Positions 8,192 through 16,690 of a stretch of 64,000 nt of DNA are shown in pieces. The position numbers and the translations under genes are program-made. Each line of letters opens with the position of its first letter. The stretch's first letter is position 1. Location: contig NZ_QOCF01000025.1 in NCBI RefSeq assembly GCF_003318255.1, positions 62,001 to 126,000 of the forward strand. Direction: 5' to 3'. The notes under the pieces are model-generated. The model was given only the letters and a program-made list of their open reading frames with translations, was not told where the DNA came from and did no database searches. This stretch comes from Ruegeria sp. A3M17. GTDB lineage: Bacteria > Pseudomonadota > Alphaproteobacteria > Rhodobacterales > Rhodobacteraceae.

Positions 8192-8947
8192 ATGACCCGT
8201 GTTGACCATCCCAAATACCCAACGCGCCACGGCTACATGAGCGAGAAAATACAGCACTCCTATATCAAATCGGCGATCGAAAACGGGGTACTGCCACCTG
8301 ACGCGCATCGGATGCCAGAGGTGGTCTCGCTGACAGCACCCAGAGACATCACGAAACCCATCCAATTTTGGCAACTCTACTCGGTCCTCGGACAGGACCA
8401 AATTGTCGATATCGTACGCAGGTTCTACGAACGGGTCTTTGCGGATGAGCCCTGGTTTACATCTGTCTTTGAACGGGTTGGCGGGCTAAGCCATCACGTT
8501 GCGACACAGGCATCGATGTGGATCGATGTCATGGGTGGTGGTCCGTATTATCACGGCGCGGAATTCCGGTTAAGTTTTCATCACACGCACAATGCGATGG
8601 CGCTGATGAATGACAAAGGGGCGGAGCGATGGGTCGCCCTCATGCGCGAAACGCTTGATTCATCCTTGGATCTGATGGCGGATGATCCGCGTGTACGGAC
8701 CAGCATCAACACTTTCCTGGCCTACTTCATGACCAAGTATGCCGATGAATTCAGGTTTCAGGATCGCCACATCTTTGGTGAAACGAACGGTCCGTTCAAA
8801 CGTCAGATCAACTTCATGAAGATGACAATCGAAGCGATAGAGGGCTTAAGTAAGAAGGAACTCAGCGATGCTTTGATCGCGCGTGGCGTAGACGTCTCGC
8901 GATACCCGAACAAGCAAGCGCTGGTCAGCAAGGCGTTGATGATGTGA
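8192..8947 (+). CDS. Truncated (2/2) haemoglobin with N- and C-terminal extensions
   Basis: About 251 residues from the ATG preceded by AAGGA at 9 bases; an ATG 13 codons upstream is weaker. The middle (about 55-185) has the group II/III truncated-globin pattern: FYERVF for helix B, MGGGPYYHG, then FHHTHNAMA, in which His133 is the likely proximal haem ligand. An N-terminal extension of about 55 residues and a C-terminal SAP-like segment (KKELSDALIARGVDVSRYPNKQ approximately 215-240) are unusual for the family. These globins bind oxygen or nitric oxide. Likely co-transcribed with the FAD oxidoreductase, suggesting a reductase-globin pair for nitric oxide or oxidative stress; that is inference. 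Confidence 0.8.
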   Translation: MTRVDHPKYPTRHGYMSEKIQHSYIKSAIENGVLPPDAHRMPEVVSLTAPRDITKPIQFWQLYSVLGQDQIVDIVRRFYERVFADEPWFTSVFERVGGLSHHVATQASMWIDVMGGGPYYHGAEFRLSFHHTHNAMALMNDKGAERWVALMRETLDSSLDLMADDPRVRTSINTFLAYFMTKYADEFRFQDRHIFGETNGPFKRQINFMKMTIEAIEGLSKKELSDALIARGVDVSRYPNKQALVSKALMM

Positions 8948-9478
8948 AGACCCGGCCGATTGCGTTGAACAACTCGAAAAACCGGCTTCCTCACACCCAC
9001 AATGCGCACCAACCTGATCGTCGCCATGCGCACCTTCTGCGAAAGGTTCGGGTTAATCCCCCCAAAAGTGTCTTTCAGTTTCTGGGTTTCATACTCGCAA
9101 GATCGTTTGTGGTGACCTTTTCCCCAGTTTATCGCTGGCGCTCCAATAAAGTGTTGCAATTTTTTCCGATGATCGCCCATAGGAAGGCAATGTGGTTCTC
9201 CAAGGTTCAGTAACTCTTTCGAGGCGTAGTTACTTGCTCAGGCGCATTGCTGCCCGTCTTACCTCTGCACTTAAGAGTTAAAATCCACCTCGGTTTTAGG
9301 CAAGTAATCAAGCTCACGGGTCATGTTGTCGGCATGACGGCGTGTTATTGCCACCTGGTTTCATCAGATCGGCGTTGGCTGGCTCAAACCCCCGAATTGA
9401 AATGAATTTCTGGGAATTCCCCTTTGATCACCGATAATTTACCCTCATCTAAGCGACACATATTTCAAGGAGAACCCC
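8948..9478. other. Intergenic stretch, no convincing gene
   Basis: About 530 bases. Two open frames cover its first third (8944-9213 plus and 8803-9180 minus), but neither has a good ribosome site or recognisable domain, and the minus one runs deep into the globin gene. They could be remnants of a decayed gene. An AAGGAG site at the right end belongs to the next gene. Confidence 0.5.
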
Positions 9479-9973
9479 ATGTCGCGCACTCTCATATTAG
9501 CTGTTATCGTCGCCGGACTTGGCGCCGGAGCTTACTATTACCTCAACCAACCCGAACCCACGCCCGCCGAAAGCCTGCAATCGGCAGCCCAAGACGCTGG
9601 TGCGGCCGTGAATGATGCCGTAGATGCCGCCACCGAACAGGCGAGCGAAGCCGCATCTTCCATTGCTGACCAAGCCACCGAAGCGGCCGAACAAGCCGGA
9701 CAGGCGGCCACCGATCTGGCTGACCAGGCCGGAGATCAGGTCGCGTCCCTAGCCAATCAGGGGCAAGACCTGATGAATTCCTGGATCGAAGAAGGTACGC
9801 TTTCCGTCCAGAATTTTGACTATGACGCCATGGTGACTTCGGTTCAGGACAGCCAGTTGTCACAGGACCTGAAAACAAAGGCCTTGGGTATCCTGGATGA
9901 AATCAAGGCATCCCCGCAGTTGATTGCTCAGAAGATCGAAGAGCTGCGCACGCTTCTGACTGGACAACAATAG
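9479..9973 (+). CDS. Membrane-anchored Ala-rich helical repeat protein
   Basis: A 164-residue protein with an N-terminal hydrophobic segment (about 4-22) that may be an uncleaved anchor or signal. Residues 30-95 are an Ala/Glu/Asp/Gln-rich amphipathic helix with roughly 11-residue repeats such as AATEQASEAAS and QATEAAEQAGQAA, like apolipoprotein or LEA-type helices. The C-terminal third (about 97-164) is a less biased helical domain. Preceded by AAGGAG and followed by a strong terminator, so it is a single-gene unit. I do not recognise a named family. A periplasmic membrane- or wall-associated role is a guess from architecture. Confidence 0.75.
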   Translation: MSRTLILAVIVAGLGAGAYYYLNQPEPTPAESLQSAAQDAGAAVNDAVDAATEQASEAASSIADQATEAAEQAGQAATDLADQAGDQVASLANQGQDLMNSWIEEGTLSVQNFDYDAMVTSVQDSQLSQDLKTKALGILDEIKASPQLIAQKIEELRTLLTGQQ

Positions 9974-9980
9974 TTTCTGA

Positions 9981-10013
9981 GGGCCGTTCTGATATGAACG
10001 GCCCTTCTTCTTT
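9981..10013 (+). terminator. Intrinsic terminator
   Basis: A 9-bp perfect stem (GGGCCGTTC/GAACGGCCC) with a 6-nt loop, followed by TTCTTCTTT, directly after the stop codon of the helical repeat protein. Confidence 0.9.
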
Positions 10014-10156
10014 ACCGGGTGCGCACTCCCGTTACGTCAGACGCAACTCTGATTGACGTCCCAGCACCTGTTTGATTGGCTGCCCCTAAATCCAACGCAA
10101 CACCACTTGCAACAGACCCGTTCTGTGCTGTGTCCGCACAGGAGATAGGAGACATA

Positions 10157-11185
10157 ATGACCACCCTGCCCCCAAACATGTTCGCCGTGATTCAAACTCA
10201 TGACGGGTATTCCGGATCGGCCACCGGTCCGTTTATCAAGGATGCCGCCGATTGGCTGGCCGCGGCCGAGCTTCCCGTGCCCGAACCCGGCCCCGGTCAG
10301 GTGCTGATCAAATTACGGGCGTCGTCGGTGAATCCTTCTGACCTCCATTTTATTAAGGGCGAATACGGGCAGCCGCGTGTCAAAGGCGCGCCCGCCGGAT
10401 TCGAAGGCTGTGGCGACGTGGTGGCCACCGGCACCGGTGCCGAAGCGTTGCAGGGCCAACGGGTTGCCTTTGTGGCGGCTGGTTCCGGGGCGTGGGCGGA
10501 GTATATCGTGACGCAGGCGCTGATGTGTATCCCCCTGCGACCCGATATCTCGGACGAAGATGGCTCGGCCCAGGTCATCAATCCCATGACTGCGATGGCC
10601 ATGGTGGATATCGCGCGGGGTGCGGGCGATGCTTTTGTCGTTTCGGCGGCCACCAGCCAGTTGGGCAAACTCATGTGCTCGCTTGGTCGCGATTTGGGGC
10701 TTAAACCCATCGCAATCGTGCGCCGGGCCGAGGCAGTGGAGACTTTGAAGGAACTTGGCGCTCATGAGGTTTTGGTCACGTCCGACCCGGACATGATGCA
10801 GAAGTTCGCAGCGCTCAGCTTGGAACTGAAACCACGTGTCTTTCTGGATGCCGTGACGGATCAGGTCTCCGAGCAGATTTTCTGTTCGATGCCCAACGGC
10901 GCGCGGTGGGTTGTCTACGGCAAGCTCAGCCCCGAATTGCCAAAGCTGACACAGACCGGTCAGTTGATCTTTATGGGCAAGCGGATCGAGGGGTTCTGGT
11001 TGACCAAGTGGATGACGTCAACTCCTCCGGCGGACCAGATGAGAGTTGTTGGTGAAGTCCAGGCCCGGTTTGCTGACGGACGCTGGAAAACGGATGTTTC
11101 TGAACGGCTTGGCTTGCGCGATGTGGTGGCAAATCTGGCGAATGCTCTGAAAAAGAGTGACGGGAAGGTGATTATCACGCCATAG
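10157..11185 (+). CDS. Zinc-free MDR-family NADPH:quinone reductase/enoyl reductase-like protein
   Basis: About 342 residues from the ATG preceded by GGAGATAGGAG; an upstream in-frame start 27 codons earlier adds unconvincing sequence. It is a medium-chain dehydrogenase: GroES-like N-domain with VNPSDLHFIKGEYG and PAGFEGCGDVVATG, and a Rossmann domain with VVSAATSQLGKLMCSLGRDLG (near 165). The catalytic-zinc ligands of alcohol dehydrogenases are missing, as in quinone and trans-2-enoyl reductases. It precedes an ABC uptake and acyl-CoA ligase operon by 75 bases, separated by a hairpin, so it may act on the imported acid or its CoA ester. Substrate unknown. Confidence 0.82.
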   Translation: MTTLPPNMFAVIQTHDGYSGSATGPFIKDAADWLAAAELPVPEPGPGQVLIKLRASSVNPSDLHFIKGEYGQPRVKGAPAGFEGCGDVVATGTGAEALQGQRVAFVAAGSGAWAEYIVTQALMCIPLRPDISDEDGSAQVINPMTAMAMVDIARGAGDAFVVSAATSQLGKLMCSLGRDLGLKPIAIVRRAEAVETLKELGAHEVLVTSDPDMMQKFAALSLELKPRVFLDAVTDQVSEQIFCSMPNGARWVVYGKLSPELPKLTQTGQLIFMGKRIEGFWLTKWMTSTPPADQMRVVGEVQARFADGRWKTDVSERLGLRDVVANLANALKKSDGKVIITP

Positions 11186-11194
11186 TAGAACAAA

Positions 11195-11222
11195 GCCCCG
11201 GACGAAGGAGGATGTCCGGGGC
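11195..11222 (+). promoter_or_regulatory. Intercistronic hairpin between MDR gene and livH
   Basis: A 9-bp perfect stem (GCCCCGGAC 11195-11203 with GTCCGGGGC 11214-11222) has a 10-base loop containing AGGAGGA. No T-run follows, so it is not a typical terminator. It may stabilise or separate the two messages. Confidence 0.55.
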
Positions 11223-11260
11223 GTAAGGAACGCCGGGCCAACCGGCATGGGAGGACAAAC

Positions 11261-12136
11261 TTGGATAACGCGCAGCTGCTGATCAGCGGGCTGGCGAATG
11301 GCTGTGTCTACGGCTTGATCGCGCTTGGCTTTGTGCTGATTTACAAGGCCACCGAGGCGGTGAATTTCGCGCAGGGCGATTTCATGATGCTGGGCGCCTT
11401 CGTGACGATCGGGCTTACGAATACGGAGTATATGGGGCTGCCCTTCTGGATGGCCTTGCCGATTTCATTGGGGATCATGGGCGCGTTGGGCTACTTGCTT
11501 GATCGCCTGATCATCCGGCGCCTTTTCGGAGAGAGCCAAACGGCAGTTGTTATCCTGACCATCGCATTGGGCTTCGTCATCCGCTTCGCGGCCGGGTTAA
11601 TTTGGGGGCACGAGCCGCAGACGCTGCAAAACCCGTTGGCCGGCAAAGAAGTCCGCTTTGGCGGGCTGGTGCTGGGGATGGAGGACGTCGCCGTCATCGT
11701 CGTGACCATCTTGCTGACCTGGGGGCTGTATGTCTTCTTCAGTCGGACCAAGCTGGGTCTTGCGGTGCAGGGCGCGTCGCAGAACCAGTTGGCGGCGTAT
11801 TACATGGGAATACCGGTGAAGCGCGTGCAGGGCTTTATCTGGGCTCTGGCGGGGGTTGTCGCGGGGATTGCGGGCATCTTGTTCGCGGCCAAGGGGTCTA
11901 TCGATCCAACCACCGGTTTGCTCGGCATCAAGGCCTTCGCCGCAGCCGTAATCGGTGGCTTTGGAAGCCTGCCGGGGGCATTGGCTGGCGGGCTGATCGT
12001 TGGTGTGATCGAGCCCTTTGCCAGCCGCTACATCGCGGCAGGGTACAGTCAGATCGCGCCTTATGCGCTGCTGCTGGCGGTGCTGATCTTTCGCCCGAAT
12101 GGGCTGTTCAGTCAGGTTCGGGTCAAGAAGGTCTAA
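11261..12136 (+). CDS. Branched-chain-type ABC transporter permease LivH family
   Basis: A 291-residue integral membrane protein with about 8 hydrophobic segments, read from a TTG start with GAGGA 5 bases upstream. The LivH-family permease motif is visible near the C-terminus (IKAFAAAVIGGFGSLPGALAGGLIVGVIE). With the next gene it should form the channel of an ATP-driven importer. First gene of a six-gene run: two permeases, two ATPases, an acyl-CoA ligase and a binding protein. The ligase suggests the substrate is a carboxylic acid rather than an amino acid, so livH is not used as the symbol. Confidence 0.92.
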   Translation: MDNAQLLISGLANGCVYGLIALGFVLIYKATEAVNFAQGDFMMLGAFVTIGLTNTEYMGLPFWMALPISLGIMGALGYLLDRLIIRRLFGESQTAVVILTIALGFVIRFAAGLIWGHEPQTLQNPLAGKEVRFGGLVLGMEDVAVIVVTILLTWGLYVFFSRTKLGLAVQGASQNQLAAYYMGIPVKRVQGFIWALAGVVAGIAGILFAAKGSIDPTTGLLGIKAFAAAVIGGFGSLPGALAGGLIVGVIEPFASRYIAAGYSQIAPYALLLAVLIFRPNGLFSQVRVKKV

Positions 12137-12139
12137 GCC

Positions 12140-13237
12140 ATGCGGATTGTGTTCAAAACCAACTACATGCAGGATATCCGACCTTGGAAGGACGCATATC
12201 AGCTTTGCCTGTACCTTATCTTGCTGGCGGTCGTCGCCACAGCTCCGTGGTGGCTGGACGACTTCTACCTGGGTGAGCTGACAAACGTCCTGATCTGGGC
12301 CATCGCGGGCCTGGGGTTGATGATCCTGACAGGTCACACAGGTCAAGTCAGTCTGGGTCATGCGGCGTTTTTAGCCTTTGGTTGCTATGCCAATGTCATT
12401 CTTCTGGAAGCCGGCGTGCCGTTTCTGATCGCCTTCCCCTTGGCTGGTATTCTGACCGGATTGGCCGGAGTGACGGTCGCCATCCCCGCCCTGCGACTGC
12501 ACGGGATATATCTTGCGATCTTCACAATGGCCCTGTCCATCCTCATGGATGACGTCATCGTTCTGGCCGAGCCGATCACAGGCGGTGTCGCGGGCAAATA
12601 TCTTGGCGGCGTTGAGATTTTCGGGTTTCTGGTCGATCGCTGGGGTACTCCGGTCCAGTTCTTCTGGCTGGTTCTTGGTGTGGCGGTGCTGGTGACGCTT
12701 GGCTACATCAACCTGTTGCGCGCGCCTTTGGGGCGCAGCTTTATAGCTGTGCGGGATTCCGAATTGTCAGCACAGGCCATGGGCGTGGACATTGCCCGGA
12801 CCAAGATGATCTCGTTCGCACTGTCCTGCGCTGTGAGTGGTTGGGCGGGCGCGTTAATGGGTATGTTCTCGGGTGCATTCAACAATGAGACGTTCAGCGT
12901 CCTGATCTCAATCCAGCTACTGATGATGATCGTGATCGGTGGTCTGGGATCCATCCATGGCGCATTCCTTGGGGCGATCGTAATCGGGTTCCTGCCCCAG
13001 TTCCTGTCGATTTCAAAGGAGTACGTGGGCGCGGTGTTTGGTGGCAATACCGTCGCCATTCCGGGGTTGGAGTTCGGTATCTTCGGAATGATCCTGATCG
13101 CCTTCATCCTGTTTGAACCGATGGGCCTGTACGGGCGCTGGCTGAAAGTCCGCACGTGGTTCGAGCTGTTTCCCTTCTATCGCAAGGACATGTTCAAGCG
13201 GCAGAAATCCTACCTCAAGACGGAGCGCCTGAGATGA
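12140..13237 (+). CDS. Branched-chain-type ABC transporter permease LivM family
   Basis: A 365-residue membrane protein, 3 bases after the LivH-type gene. The LivM signature region is visible (TGHTGQVSLGHAAFLAFGCY near 58-77, and MMIVIGGLGSIHGAFLGAIVIG near 262-283). It is the partner permease of the importer. Its stop overlaps the ATG of the first ATPase gene (ATGA), so the two are translationally coupled. The last 30 residues (FYRKDMFKRQKSYLKTERLR) are a basic cytoplasmic tail. Confidence 0.92.
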   Translation: MRIVFKTNYMQDIRPWKDAYQLCLYLILLAVVATAPWWLDDFYLGELTNVLIWAIAGLGLMILTGHTGQVSLGHAAFLAFGCYANVILLEAGVPFLIAFPLAGILTGLAGVTVAIPALRLHGIYLAIFTMALSILMDDVIVLAEPITGGVAGKYLGGVEIFGFLVDRWGTPVQFFWLVLGVAVLVTLGYINLLRAPLGRSFIAVRDSELSAQAMGVDIARTKMISFALSCAVSGWAGALMGMFSGAFNNETFSVLISIQLLMMIVIGGLGSIHGAFLGAIVIGFLPQFLSISKEYVGAVFGGNTVAIPGLEFGIFGMILIAFILFEPMGLYGRWLKVRTWFELFPFYRKDMFKRQKSYLKTERLR

Positions 13238-13998
13238 GCTTGCTTGAGTTCGAATACGTCACCCTGAAGTTCGGTGGGCTGACTGCCGTCAATGATCTGT
13301 CTTTCGAAGTCGAGGAAGGCGAAGTTTTCGCCATCGTTGGCCCAAATGGCGCAGGAAAATCCACGGTCTTCAATCTGATCTCGCGTTTCTATGACCCTTA
13401 TGCCGGGTCGATCCGGTATAACGGTCACGACTTGCTTAAGGCCAAAGCGTCCGGTGTGGCGGCCTTTGGTGTGGCGCGGACATTTCAGAACATTGAACTG
13501 TTCGAACACGCGACCGTGCTGCAGAACCTTTTGGTTGGACGGCACCGTCACCGTAAAACCAACATGCTGTCCGAAGTGTTGTTTCTGCCCTCAGCCCGGA
13601 GGCAGGAATTGGAAAACCGCGAAAAGGTCGAAGAGATTATCGACTTCCTCGACTTACAGGCCTTTCGCGACAAAATGATTTCCGGCCTGCCCTACGGCGT
13701 GCGCAAGGTGGTCGAGGTGGCCCGCGCATTGGCCACCGATCCTAAGCTGCTGTTGCTGGACGAACCTGCATCCGGGCTTTCGGTTGAAGAAACTACCGAC
13801 ATGCGCTGGTGGATTGACGATATCCGCAGGCAGATGGGGATCACGGTTCTGATGGTCGAGCATGATATGGGGCTGGTTTCCGGCGTCTCGGATCGCGTTC
13901 TGGCAATGGCGGACGGCGCAAAACTGGCGCTGGGAACACCAGCTGAGGTTCAGTCGCACCCGGCGGTGGTCGAAGCCTATTTGGGTAAAGCCTCATGA
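13234..13998 (+). CDS. ABC transporter ATPase, LivG family
   Basis: About 254 residues from the ATG overlapping the permease stop; an in-frame upstream start inside the permease gene was rejected. Walker A is GPNGAGKST (near 37-45), the signature motif region is degenerate (SGLPYGVRKVVEVARAL in place of LSYG.QR), Walker B is LLLLDEPASGLS, and the switch histidine is in MVEHDMGLV. The LivG marker GVARTFQNIELF is present. One of two ATPases energising the importer. Confidence 0.93.
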   Translation: MSLLEFEYVTLKFGGLTAVNDLSFEVEEGEVFAIVGPNGAGKSTVFNLISRFYDPYAGSIRYNGHDLLKAKASGVAAFGVARTFQNIELFEHATVLQNLLVGRHRHRKTNMLSEVLFLPSARRQELENREKVEEIIDFLDLQAFRDKMISGLPYGVRKVVEVARALATDPKLLLLDEPASGLSVEETTDMRWWIDDIRRQMGITVLMVEHDMGLVSGVSDRVLAMADGAKLALGTPAEVQSHPAVVEAYLGKAS

Positions 13999-14768
13999 GC
14001 GAGCCGATCCTGACAATTCGCAACATCGAAAGTTTCTATGGTCCGATCATGGCGATCCGCGGCGTTTCTCTGGATGTTCATCCGGGCCAAATTGTCTCGA
14101 TCCTTGGCGCCAATGGCGCGGGCAAGACCACGCTGATGAAAACTGTTTCTGGCGTGATGGATCCGGAAAAGGGCAAGATCACGTTTGAAGGCGACGAAAT
14201 TCAGGGGTCCGAGCCACACAAGGTCGTGCAGAAAGGCATCGTTCACGTGCCCGAAGGGCGTGAAGTGTTTCCACTGCTGACGGTCGACGAAAACCTCAGC
14301 CTCGGGGCCTATACCCTGAAGGACAAGGGGCAGATCGATCACGATCGGGATCTAGTTTTTTCGTACTTTCCGATCCTCAAGGAACGTCGCAATCAAGAGG
14401 CCGGCACTCTGTCTGGCGGACAGCAGCAGATGCTGGCGATTGGCCGTGGTCTGATGGCCAGCCCAAAGATCATGCTGTTGGATGAACCGTCGCTAGGTCT
14501 GTCTCCACTGCTGGTTCAGGAAATATTTGGCATCCTCAAACGACTGAATGACGAACAGAACATGACGATGATGTTGGTCGAGCAGAACGCCAACGCCGCC
14601 TTGGAGCTGGCTCATCATGGCTATGTGATGGAAGTTGGCCGCATCGTCATGGATGGCGCAGCGGATGTTCTGATGCGGTCAGAGGACATTCAGAATTTCT
14701 ATCTGGGCGTTCAGGAAGAAGGCGCACGGGAAAACCGTCGTTGGAAACGGAAAAAGACGTGGAGGTGA
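13995..14768 (+). CDS. ABC transporter ATPase, LivF family
   Basis: A 257-residue ATPase starting in an ATGA overlap with the LivG-type gene. Walker A is GANGAGKTT, signature LSGGQQQMLAIGR, Walker B IMLLDEPSLGLSP. LivF markers VPEGREVFPLLTVDENL are present. The C-terminus (ENRRWKRKKTWR) is a short basic tail. It is the second ATPase of the importer and ends 5 bases before the ligase start, so the ligase is part of the same message. Confidence 0.93.
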   Translation: MSEPILTIRNIESFYGPIMAIRGVSLDVHPGQIVSILGANGAGKTTLMKTVSGVMDPEKGKITFEGDEIQGSEPHKVVQKGIVHVPEGREVFPLLTVDENLSLGAYTLKDKGQIDHDRDLVFSYFPILKERRNQEAGTLSGGQQQMLAIGRGLMASPKIMLLDEPSLGLSPLLVQEIFGILKRLNDEQNMTMMLVEQNANAALELAHHGYVMEVGRIVMDGAADVLMRSEDIQNFYLGVQEEGARENRRWKRKKTWR

Positions 14769-14773
14769 GACAG

Positions 14774-16660
14774 ATGAACATCAGCACCCTGCCCCCTCAG
14801 ATCACAGTCAACGGCGTTCGCCTGAACGCAACCCCCGGTCAGCGCCCGGTTTGCGTTGATGAGTGTATTACTATCTGCGAGCTGTTTCGGAACCGCTGCG
14901 CCGAGCTTGGTGATCGTACGGCGCACCGCGAAAAAGACCTTGGCATCTGGAAGTCGTATTCCTGGGCAGACTATTGGCAGCACGCTAAATGGATCGGTCT
15001 TGCCCTGCGCAAACTGGGGTTGCAGCGCGGCGAGGTTGTCTCGATCTTGTCAGAGGACCGAAGGGAATGGGCCTGGTTCGACATGGGTATTCAGGCCGTT
15101 GGTGGTATCGCATCCGGTGTCTACACCACCGACTCGGCCAACCAGCTGAAATACCTGATCAATGACAGCGACAGCCGTTTTCTTATCGTCGAAAACGAAG
15201 AGCAACTGGACAAATTCCTGCAGGTCGAAGACGAGGTGCCGGGCCTTCTGAATGTCATCATTCTTGACGATGAGGGCCTGCACGATCTGGATCACGCGCG
15301 CTGCATGATGATCGACGCATTGTATGCGCTGGGTCAGCAAGCCGAGGCTGAAGAACCCGATCGTTTCGAGGTAGAAGTCGCGCTAGCGTCGCCGCAGGAT
15401 ACCGCGCTGTTGATCTACACCTCGGGCACCACAGGAATGCCGAAAGGCGCGATGCTGAGCCATGAGAACATCCTTGCGGCAATAGAATGTGGAGCACATG
15501 CGTTGCCTGCCTTAGAGACGGACGAACAGCTATGCTTTCTACCGCTGTGCCATATTCTAGAGCGTGATGTATCCATCTACTTCCCACTTGCCGCCAAATG
15601 CATCGTAAATTTTGCCGAAAGCCCGGAGACCGTGTTTGCGAACTTGCAAGAGATCTCACCCTCGACCTTCACCGCTGTTCCGCGTGTTTGGGAGAAGATC
15701 TATTCCTACGTTCAGATCATGACGCAGGATGCGACGCCCACGGGCCGCGCAGCCTTTGGCATGGCCCTGAAAGCAGGGCTTGCTCGGGCCGAGTACAATC
15801 TAGCCGGCAAACCCGTCCCAGCCGGTGTCGCCGCGCAATTCTGGGTGTGGGACCGGCTGGTTCTGCGCAACCTGCGCCGCATGCTGGGTATGGACAAGAT
15901 GCGGCGCGGAGGTTCAGGCGCGGCTCCGATTTCAACGGACTTGCTGAAATGGTACTGGGCAATTGGCGTGCCGTTGGTCGAGGGGTTCGGGATGACCGAG
16001 ACCTCGGGTCTGGCGACGCTAAACACCATTGAAAGCAATAAGGTCGGAACTATCGGACGCGCTGTGCCCGGAAATGATATCCGGATATCCGACGACGGTG
16101 AGATTCAGCTAAAGGGCCTCAACATTTTTCAGGGATATTGGCGCAATAATGCCAAGACTGCCGAGACTTTCACCGCCGATGGGTGGCTGCGAACCGGCGA
16201 TCTGGGGCATATCGATGAGGATGGCTACGTCACCATCTCAGGCCGCATGAAAGACATCATCATCACTGCCGGTGGCAAGAATATCACCCCTGCCGAGATC
16301 GAAAGCCGGTTGAAATTCAGCCACTACATCTCGGACGCGGTGATAATCGGTGACAAGCGAAAGTTCCTGACCGCGCTGATCATGATTGATCAGGAAAACG
16401 TCGAAAAATTTGCGCAGGATCGGAAGATTCCGTTTTCAAATTTTGCATCCCTCTGTGCAGCCGCCGAAGTCAAAGATCAGATCCAGGGGGAAATCGACGC
16501 GGTGAATAAGGATTTTGCACGGGTCGAGCAGATCAAGGACTTTCGCCTGATTGATGTACTTCTGACCGCAGATGACGATGAACTGACCGCAACGATGAAG
16601 TTGAAACGCAGCTTTGTCGAAAAGAAGCACGGCCATCTTATTGAAGACATGTACAATTAA
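14774..16660 (+). CDS. Long-chain acyl-CoA synthetase (AMP-binding) of the ABC operon
   Basis: About 628 residues from the ATG preceded by GGAGGTGAG, the best site in the region; an ATG 11 codons upstream lies inside livF. It is an ANL-family ligase: P-loop YTSGTTGMPKGAMLSH (near 214-229), the A5-type motif GFGMTETSG, WLRTGDLGHIDEDGYVTISGRMKDIIITAGGKNI with the hinge and A8 regions. It activates a carboxylic acid to its CoA thioester through an acyl-adenylate. The length and motifs resemble long-chain FadD-type enzymes. Location between transporter ATPases and the binding protein suggests uptake coupled to CoA activation of an aromatic or fatty acid; the substrate cannot be read from sequence. 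Confidence 0.9.
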   Translation: MNISTLPPQITVNGVRLNATPGQRPVCVDECITICELFRNRCAELGDRTAHREKDLGIWKSYSWADYWQHAKWIGLALRKLGLQRGEVVSILSEDRREWAWFDMGIQAVGGIASGVYTTDSANQLKYLINDSDSRFLIVENEEQLDKFLQVEDEVPGLLNVIILDDEGLHDLDHARCMMIDALYALGQQAEAEEPDRFEVEVALASPQDTALLIYTSGTTGMPKGAMLSHENILAAIECGAHALPALETDEQLCFLPLCHILERDVSIYFPLAAKCIVNFAESPETVFANLQEISPSTFTAVPRVWEKIYSYVQIMTQDATPTGRAAFGMALKAGLARAEYNLAGKPVPAGVAAQFWVWDRLVLRNLRRMLGMDKMRRGGSGAAPISTDLLKWYWAIGVPLVEGFGMTETSGLATLNTIESNKVGTIGRAVPGNDIRISDDGEIQLKGLNIFQGYWRNNAKTAETFTADGWLRTGDLGHIDEDGYVTISGRMKDIIITAGGKNITPAEIESRLKFSHYISDAVIIGDKRKFLTALIMIDQENVEKFAQDRKIPFSNFASLCAAAEVKDQIQGEIDAVNKDFARVEQIKDFRLIDVLLTADDDELTATMKLKRSFVEKKHGHLIEDMYN

Positions 16661-16690
16661 TAAAAGAGATAACCTAAAGGGAGGAGAAAG

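Noticed and set aside
8803..9213. Open frames in the gap after the globin gene (minus 8803-9180, plus 8944-9213)
   Set aside because: No start signals or recognisable domains; the minus frame overlaps the globin gene. They might be remnants of a lost gene but cannot be supported.
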